Shown: one piece after another, positions 58,214-64,000 of the stretch
Position numbering within the stretch: position 1 is the stretch's first letter
Layout: every line of letters starts with the position of its first letter
From: Heterocephalus glaber
Taxonomy: Eukaryota; Chordata; Mammalia; Rodentia; Bathyergidae
Reading direction: 5' to 3'
DNA length: 64,000 bases
Assembly (NCBI RefSeq): GCF_000247695.1
Contig: NW_004624776.1
Coordinates: 16,450,264-16,514,263 of the forward strand
Notes under the pieces: model-generated
Database searches by the model: none
The model's input: the letters and a program-made list of their open reading frames with translations, nothing else
Told to the model about the DNA's origin: nothing
Program-made: the position numbers and the translations under genes

Positions 58214-58379
58214 AAGTACAGTTCACAGATACTTTTGCTTGTGAGCAATTTACTTACAAACAAGCATTTGGCAAAATTTTATTTTTGTTTGTGAACTGTG
58301 CATCAGGTGATAGACACGAATGTGGGCATCTTTTCCAGAATCGTGGAACAAATTAAATTCATGAACCAAGGTACCACTA
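58214..58379 (-). mobile_element. pogo/Tigger-like MITE, second copy
   Basis: Its right end TTCATGAACCAAGGTACCACT and inner GTGCATCAGGTGATAGACAC are the reverse complement of the element at 24259-24438 (GGTACCTCAGTTCAC, GTTCATCACCTGATGCA). The outer left repeat has decayed. Confidence 0.75.
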
Positions 58380-58609
58380 TATCAATAGGAGAACCAGGGT
58401 CTGTAGTCCTAAGTGATGTGCAGGCATTAGCAGCATCTGCAGTCCTGAGAAATTTATTACAAATGCTCATTTGCAAGCCAAGCACCCTGGCTCAGGCAGT
58501 ATAGGGGGAGGCCCAGCATTTAACCTGCATTTAACCAGCCCTCCAGGTGATCCTGCTGCAGGCTATAAAATTTGAGAACTATTGTTGACAGTTCCTGGAC
58601 TCATCATCC

Positions 58610-59226
58610 TCTCTGCTCTAACACTGCATTACAAAATTTGTCAAGGAAAAAAACACTTGAAAGAATTGGAGGGTGAACACCAAAATGCCACATATATGTG
58701 CTCATCACACAACCAGAAGTAGCATGGTGCCACATGCAGTGAATAAGGTAGATGAGGACACTTTAACGTTTCTACCAGCTGCCTTTCCGTTGTAAGATGC
58801 TCAGCAACAGCACAAACTGTTTCTGAGCACACCTTATAAAGATACTCATGAAAGAGGACTTCCAGAACTGCTTTTGAATGCGGAAAGAAGGATGGGAAAG
58901 GGGTGTTAAAAACAAGGAGGAGTAAGGGCCAGGGATTTAGCTCAGCAGCATATCACCTGCCAGGCAAGCATGAGGTCCTGAGTTTGATCTCCGATACAAA
59001 AAATCCCCCCAAAACACCAAGAGGTAGTATTTTGAGAGGGATTAATGACAATGTGTCTTTTACTGTAATAAATTTTTAAATTTAAACATTTGCTATATTT
59101 TTTGATCATACTGCATAGTTGTGTGATAAACACGTACATGCTGGCACTTTGATGTTCACCATCCAATTCTTTCACATTTTGTGTCTCCTGACAATTTTTG
59201 TAATAAAATGTTGGGATGCAGAGAAG
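58610..59226. mobile_element. Inverted-repeat element holding a mariner-derived core and an ID SINE
   Basis: Arms at about 58610-58714 and 59117-59226 are inverted copies. On the left GAAAGAATTGGAGGGTGAAC is matched by the reverse of GTTCACCATCCAATTCTTTC on the right. Between them, about 58780-59116 matches the mariner-type unit also at 60665-60905 (GAGGACTTCCAGAACTGCTT, ACAATGTGTCTTTTACTG). An ID SINE at 58927-59003 lies within the core. Confidence 0.65.
58927..59003 (+). mobile_element. ID SINE
   Basis: GGGCCAGGGATTTAGCTCAG ... GCCAGGCAAGCATGAGG ... GATCTCCGATAC; inserted in the mariner-like core. Confidence 0.9.
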
Positions 59227-60084
59227 AATGCAGAAACCAGGAGCTGCCAGCTAGCGCTATGTCAGGAAGAAGCACCCTTCATGTGTGGCCACAGTCAGGC
59301 CTCCGAGGTCCGTGTCCCCATCAACCACCTAGTCTTTACTAATAAGCATGCTGCATATTATAAATAGGTTAAAAGTAAAATAAAATGGAAAAAAAGTAGT
59401 ATCATGTTACAATAGAAATGGGCTCCTATTGGTAAAATTGAAGATCTTCAAGTATGAATGGTGAGAACAATTAGACATCCTCCTCACTTGCAAGAGGAAA
59501 GTATACGAATCCAGAGGCCTGATGCTTAGATCCTTAGGGTCTCTCTTGAGGTTTGAGGGGCTCTCAGTCCAGAGGCCAATCTTTGCTTGAATCTGCCACG
59601 GATTCAATCTTTGCTTTGTTGCATCTGCCACAAGGAGGTAATGAGTACAGCAATGAAAAAGACAGAGAGCCGGAACTTCTTTGAGCCTAAAGAATATGTT
59701 TTATCACCTGTTTCTTGCTTGCTTTGCTAATAATTGTTCGTCCAAGAGTTGAGGGTGTAAAACAATGCTAGACCATGTTTGGCACAGTAAAGCCCTGCAT
59801 TCAATCCCCAGCACAAAAAAAATCTGTCTAATAAACCTGTCTGTATCAATGTGGGCTTCAGCTCAGTTTCATTCTAACCTGTTAGTGAGACACAGGAGAG
59901 TAACTGACCCTAACCACTTCAAAATTCTCTACCTACCAAAATGAACCTAGGAGTTGTATGTGGTCAAATTTATTCAAGTCACTTACAATAGCAGAGGAAC
60001 AGATTATTTAACATCCACAAAATTTTAAGAAATTTTTGTGGTTACCTTATCAAAAGTTCAACTGTTTATTGCCACTACTTCTTT
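59227..60084. other. No gene recognised; ID 3' half at 59780-59822
   Basis: TAAAGCCCTGCATTCAATCCCC with an A8 tail is an ID 3' end. The remainder is unassigned. Confidence 0.45.
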
Positions 60085-60265
60085 TTTATCTGTCCTGGGG
60101 GTTGAACCTGGGGCTTTAGTACTGAGTTACATCTCCAGCCCATTTTTCACTTTTTATTTTGAGACAGGTTCTTGTCAAGTCACCCAGGCTGGGCTTGAAC
60201 TTGGCCTTCTCTTGCCTCAGTCTCCCAAGTAGCTAGGATTACAGGTGAGCGCCACCACACCTGCT
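60085..60265 (-). mobile_element. B1-ID dimeric SINE
   Basis: A shortened ID in reverse (60085-60139, GTTGAACCTGGGGC ... TGAGTTACATCTCCAGCCC) followed by a reverse B1 (60145-60265, GAGACAGGTTCTTGTCAAG ... GGATTACAGGTGAGCGCC). Confidence 0.75.
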
Positions 60266-60664
60266 TGCCACTGTTTCTACAATTCCTTCTTAAGCATCCA
60301 TTACAGCAATGCATAGCATTTGTACTTTCTCTGATTTGTAGCTAAGATTCATTATAGGCATCTTTTGTTAGCCAGAGTTCTCCTTTTGCCCCAAAGTTTG
60401 AAAATATTTAGTGATTATTCCAGAAAGTTCATTCCTTAAAGGAAAATCTAGTGGAGGGAAATCTAAAGATTTGACCTATGTTGTAATCACTCCTAATACT
60501 TAAAAGTTAAGCCTTTCACCAGCCTGGCTCTTTATGTAGGTGACACCAGTCTAAGGGTTCTTGATTTCAAGTGAGGATTTATTCTCAAGAGGGAATATGA
60601 ATTTGGATGGAAAACATTACATCACATTTTCTCTAACTGAAATTAAGCATTTCCCTTTCATTAT
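60266..60664. other. No gene recognised
   Basis: Unassigned AT-rich sequence. Confidence 0.4.
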
Positions 60665-61206
60665 AAATACAAGGGGGGGCTAATGAAAGTGAATGTTTAA
60701 ACTTTTAAAATTAATCATAGTGAAAGACACACTCCTATTAGTTCACCTCAAAATACTTTCCCTTGCTTTGAACACACTTATTCCATCCTTCTTGCCACTT
60801 TCTTAAGCAGTTCTGGAAGTCCTCTTTCCTGAGTGTCTTTATAAAATGTGATAAAAATAGAGTGAGCATTGCTACTGAGTGGCACCCAATGGAAAGGCAG
60901 GCTCATAAACCATTACGGTGTGTCCATACCCACATTAGTTTTCACCAGATCTGGAACTGTGTGACTTCTGGCTCTTTTCAGAAGTCAAAATGACCTTTAA
61001 AGGTAAACATCTTGAATTAATTCAGGACATCAAGATGGCCACAACGGCACAGTTAAAAATATAAAAATGAACTTTCAGAAATGCTTAGAAGTTGCAAGAA
61101 TGATGGGATAACTATATTTTAAGCAAAGAGGATTAAGGGCAATGTGTCTTCTACTGTAATAATTTTTAAAAATTTAAAGACACACTGAATTTTTTTATCA
61201 TACATC
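60665..61206. mobile_element. MARNA-like non-autonomous mariner element
   Basis: The left about 240 bp are a mariner-type 3' part in reverse (CACCTCAAAATACTTTCCC, AAGCAGTTCTGGAAGTCCTC). The right 150 bp are the same unit in sense (CTTTCAGAAATGCTTAGAAG, AATGTGTCTTCTACTGTAAT). The ends are long imperfect inverted repeats, matching the general form of MARNA in mammals. There is no transposase frame. Confidence 0.65.
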
Positions 61207-62068
61207 CTAGTAATATTTTCTTTTCCTAGTAATATTTTTATAGAAGCATAGAAATCGTAGGTATTTTCATATTACATTATGGTTGCAGTTAATCCTGAAA
61301 CACTACCCACAGGCATCTATACTTCAAAACTATGGAAGTTGTTTGTTAGGTCTGTCATCAGACTGAATGTCCTGATATATATATGATTTCTAAAATCTTT
61401 TGTCATGATGTTTCCCTAAAATTGGCTTCCTGTGCAATCACATCTGTTTTCCTTTATGCATTAGAAAATATTCTGAGAAGGCTCTGCAGTCAAAGGTTTT
61501 CATGGCTTAGAAAAGGTCCCAGATCCTTGCTTAGCCAGAGATATGTTCTGTTGAGATTTATTTCAGGAGCCTGGAAAGATTGGCAGGCCCTCTTTGGTCT
61601 TCACCAGCCAGATTTTTTTTGAACAGTTATACTGAATAAATAAAATCTGGACTGAGGAGAATAGCAAAATGCAGGATGATGGAAAACAACACTGGCTCAA
61701 GAAGCCAGAGCAGAAGAGGAGGCATGTGCCTCCATCCTTTTCTTCCCTTCTTCTGACTTCCAAGTCCAGACCTCCCATCTGGGCCTAGAGATTAACTAAT
61801 GCTTCATCGTTACAGTGATGTCTTTTGCTATTTACAAGAATAAACTTCAAATTCCTCACTTTTGGTATGAGTCTCAGTATTTTTGGCGGCATCAAAACAA
61901 AAGCAGATTTATTGCAGATGTATTACATAGTTTTCAGTGAAGCTCAACCTTGGCCTATCATTCAGAAATTCATGATAAACTACTCCTGGTTCCCTGGCTG
62001 TAAAACCAACTGGAAGCTGTCCCAAGCTCAAGATGAACACAATATTTTAATTTTTAAAAAAGAAAGAC

Positions 62069-62113
<45 letters not shown>

Positions 62114-62240
62114 CCTTGTTAACTATTTTAAAGGCACTTTAAAGGTCCTTGATGATTGTCACTCTAATTAACTTGTTTTCTTCCTTATTTCTTGGGGTAA
62201 GAATGTTTAACATGAGCTATGATGTTCTTAACAAATTTTT
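61207..62240. other. No gene recognised; (GAAA)n tract at 62071-62111
   Basis: Unassigned sequence ending in about ten GAAA units. The frame 61825-62142 that crosses the tract is an artefact. Confidence 0.5.
62071..62111. repeat. (GAAA)n microsatellite
   Basis: About ten uninterrupted GAAA units, purine-only on the plus strand. Confidence 0.95.
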
Positions 62241-62243
62241 ATT

Positions 62244-62318
62244 TTTTAGGGCTGGCCATTGAACCCGGGACCTCACATATTCTAGGCAAGTGTTCTGTCA
62301 CCAAGCTACATCCCTGGC
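62244..62318 (-). mobile_element. ID SINE (older type)
   Basis: GGCCATTGAACCCGGGACCTC ... GGCAAGTGTTCTGTCACC ... AGCTACATCCCTGGC: reverse ID. Confidence 0.75.
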
Positions 62319-62489
62319 AATTAATAAAATTTCAAGTGTACTGTGCAGAATTATTAACTAAATGCAGAATAGATCTCTAGCACTGACTCTTCCTGTACAG
62401 ATGAAACTCTATATTTGGACCAACAACTCTAGTTCCTCCTCCTCTTCCAGTTCCTGGCCACTCTACTTGACTGTGTGAGTCGGATGCCT

Positions 62490-63040
62490 CTTACAGGTAG
62501 AATATGCAATATCTGTCCTTTTGTGACTGTCCTGTTACACTAATATTTCCTCCAGCTTCATTCAAATTTTCAAAAATGATAGGATTTTTTTAAAGGCTGA
62601 GTAATATAATAGTGTATGAATATTTCACATTTTCTTTAAAAATTAGTTCATCAGTGGACATTCAGGTGGTTTCCCTATCTTGGGTATTGTGTATAGTGCT
62701 GTGGTGAAAAGGAAAGTGCAAATATTTCTTCAAGGCCATAATTTCAACTCTTTAGGATGCATACCTAAGGTAGGGATTATGATGGATCCATTTTTTATTT
62801 TTTTCCCCTATTCCTAGCCCTCTCTTCACCCCCTCCACCCTTCCCTATTTACAAAGACTTTATTTCCATTTTTTCCATTTCTCAACATTTTTCCATTCCC
62901 TTCTTTCCTTTCCCCCGCCCCTCCCACTACCCCTACCCCTTTGGACCTTTTCTTCCTATTTTGCATTATCGATTATTCATTCTAATCACTGGTACATTTT
63001 AGGTATACAATATAATGACATTCATCATTGGAAATTTGCA
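62490..63040 (-). mobile_element. L1 3' UTR and 3' end, antisense
   Basis: ACACTAATATTTCCTCCAGC, TTAGTTCATCAGTGGACATTC and GGTTTCCCTATCTTGGGTATT, then C-rich tracts and TACATTTTAGGTATACAATA, the antisense L1 terminus shared with 16405-16460 and 26735-26815. Confidence 0.7.
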
Positions 63041-63735
63041 CCTTTACATAATCTCTCTTGGTTCTTAATTTTCCAAAAGTACTTATCTCTTTAGCTTCCT
63101 ATGTCCTGTCTTACATTTTTTTTTCTATTTGGCTCTTATATTTTTTTGTTTCTTTCTCTCCTTTCCTGCCTTTTGTTGTTGTTGTTAAGTGTTTTTAATT
63201 ATTCCAGTAATATTTTGTTTTCCCCCTTCATTGAACATTTGTTTACTGTTTTAAAGTCATTACCTACCATACACTATTTTAATGTGTGTTAGACTAAAAT
63301 ATGTCATTGTGCACCCATGACATATTACTATATAGTATAAATAATTATTTTGATTATTTCATTGATGATAGAACTTTAGGATACCTTAACTGGATTTCCT
63401 TCAACTTCATATCCTTTGTATTATTTTTGTCAGGTATTTTAAATTGTAAAATATTTTGAATTCAACAAAACGTACTATATACTGGACTTTTTATTTTCTG
63501 ATAGGAGTTTCTGAAATGACATTTAACAGTCTTTTTCTTTATAGTTTATTACTTTAATGGTTTGAAAGCCAACAACCATGACAAAAACAAATATTGTTTA
63601 CTTTAGGTCAGTGGTAAATTAAAATTTTAAGAACTATCTGCCTTCAAAAAGTTTAAAGTTGAGCTAAGCAGACAAATAATTATATTAGCAATGGCAAAGA
63701 AGTCTAAGTGCTGTGTTGTAATAACATAGCCAGTT
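63041..63735. other. AT-rich, no gene recognised
   Basis: T-rich then A/T-rich sequence without a recognisable unit. Confidence 0.4.
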
Positions 63736-63739
63736 GCTC

Positions 63740-64000
63740 CATCCCAGGCTCCTAGGGCAGAGAAGGTGAGCCGCATGGGCGCCAGAAGCACCCCCACCGT
63801 GGAAATGAGAAAACACATAAGCCTCAAAAACAGACTTCCAGATCACCTACAACAACCCCAAAGGGAAACAAGATGGAACAATCTGATACTCAACCATCTG
63901 GACTCTCTGAACTCCCAACAAAAGAGGATCTGGGAAAAATGAAATCAGAAATAATTACTCAGATAACAGCAAAGATTTTGCTCATGGTGCAAGACATGAT
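63740..64000 (+). mobile_element. L1 5' region with ORF1 start, running off the window
   Basis: After a short GC-richer leader, ATG at 63873 opens a frame (MEQSDTQPSGLSELPTKEDL) that stays open for the remaining 42 codons. The phrase around PSGLSE parallels PTGLSE after the ORF1 start of the L1 at 54 kb, so this is an L1 ORF1 N-terminus. Whether the rest is intact cannot be seen. Confidence 0.7.

Overview
The window is nuclear DNA of a rodent. It carries many 7SL-derived B1 SINEs and tRNA-Ala-like ID SINEs (both rodent lineages), MaLR LTRs, LINE-1 copies and one split protein-coding gene with mammalian splice sites. The dominant ID type ends in GGTACCAAAA and has a CACCTGCCTCGCAAGTGCAA-like loop. 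Together with B1-ID dimers, this points to a non-murine, non-hystricognath rodent. A castorimorph such as beaver is my best guess, but the species is not proven.

Gene content is low. The only intact gene is SAP18 on the minus strand, with four coding exons between about 1968 and 6980 and a CpG island promoter at about 6440-7560. All splice junctions read cleanly and the joined frame is 153 codons from the strong-context ATG, or 172 from an upstream in-frame ATG. SAP18 is a subunit of the Sin3-HDAC corepressor and of the ASAP/PSAP complexes on spliced mRNA. In human (13q12.11) it lies between SKA3, beyond its 3' end, and LATS2, upstream. The 57 kb to the right therefore look like the repeat-rich SAP18-LATS2 intergenic interval.

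Layout: 1-1967 is 3' flank; 1968-7000 is SAP18, with SINEs in intron 2; 7000-7600 is the divergent side of the CpG island. From 7.6 to 38.5 kb there are dense SINEs, MaLR LTRs, an ERVK-type solo LTR with a perfect 6-bp target duplication (21890-22390), an ERV1-type LTR (about 32211-32753), L1 3' ends, an L2 and MIRs. From 38.5 to about 55.5 kb lies one antisense L1 split by two large insertions: a 9.07-kb gammaretrovirus-like provirus (39440-48513, 4-bp TSD) and a 2.37-kb PPP1CC retrocopy (50393-52761, 16-bp TSD). SINEs have entered the L1 and the provirus in turn. From 56 to 61.2 kb is a cluster of old DNA transposons (Tigger/MER2-like, a pogo-like MITE, mariner/MARNA-like). The right edge enters a second L1 on the plus strand with ORF1 still open.

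I found no new multi-gene system. The value of the window is in its repeat stratigraphy: nested insertions with readable target duplications, SINE subfamilies, dimeric SINEs and palindromic DNA elements. All statements come from reading the sequence; no alignment or database search was run, and repeat boundaries without a quoted TSD are approximate.
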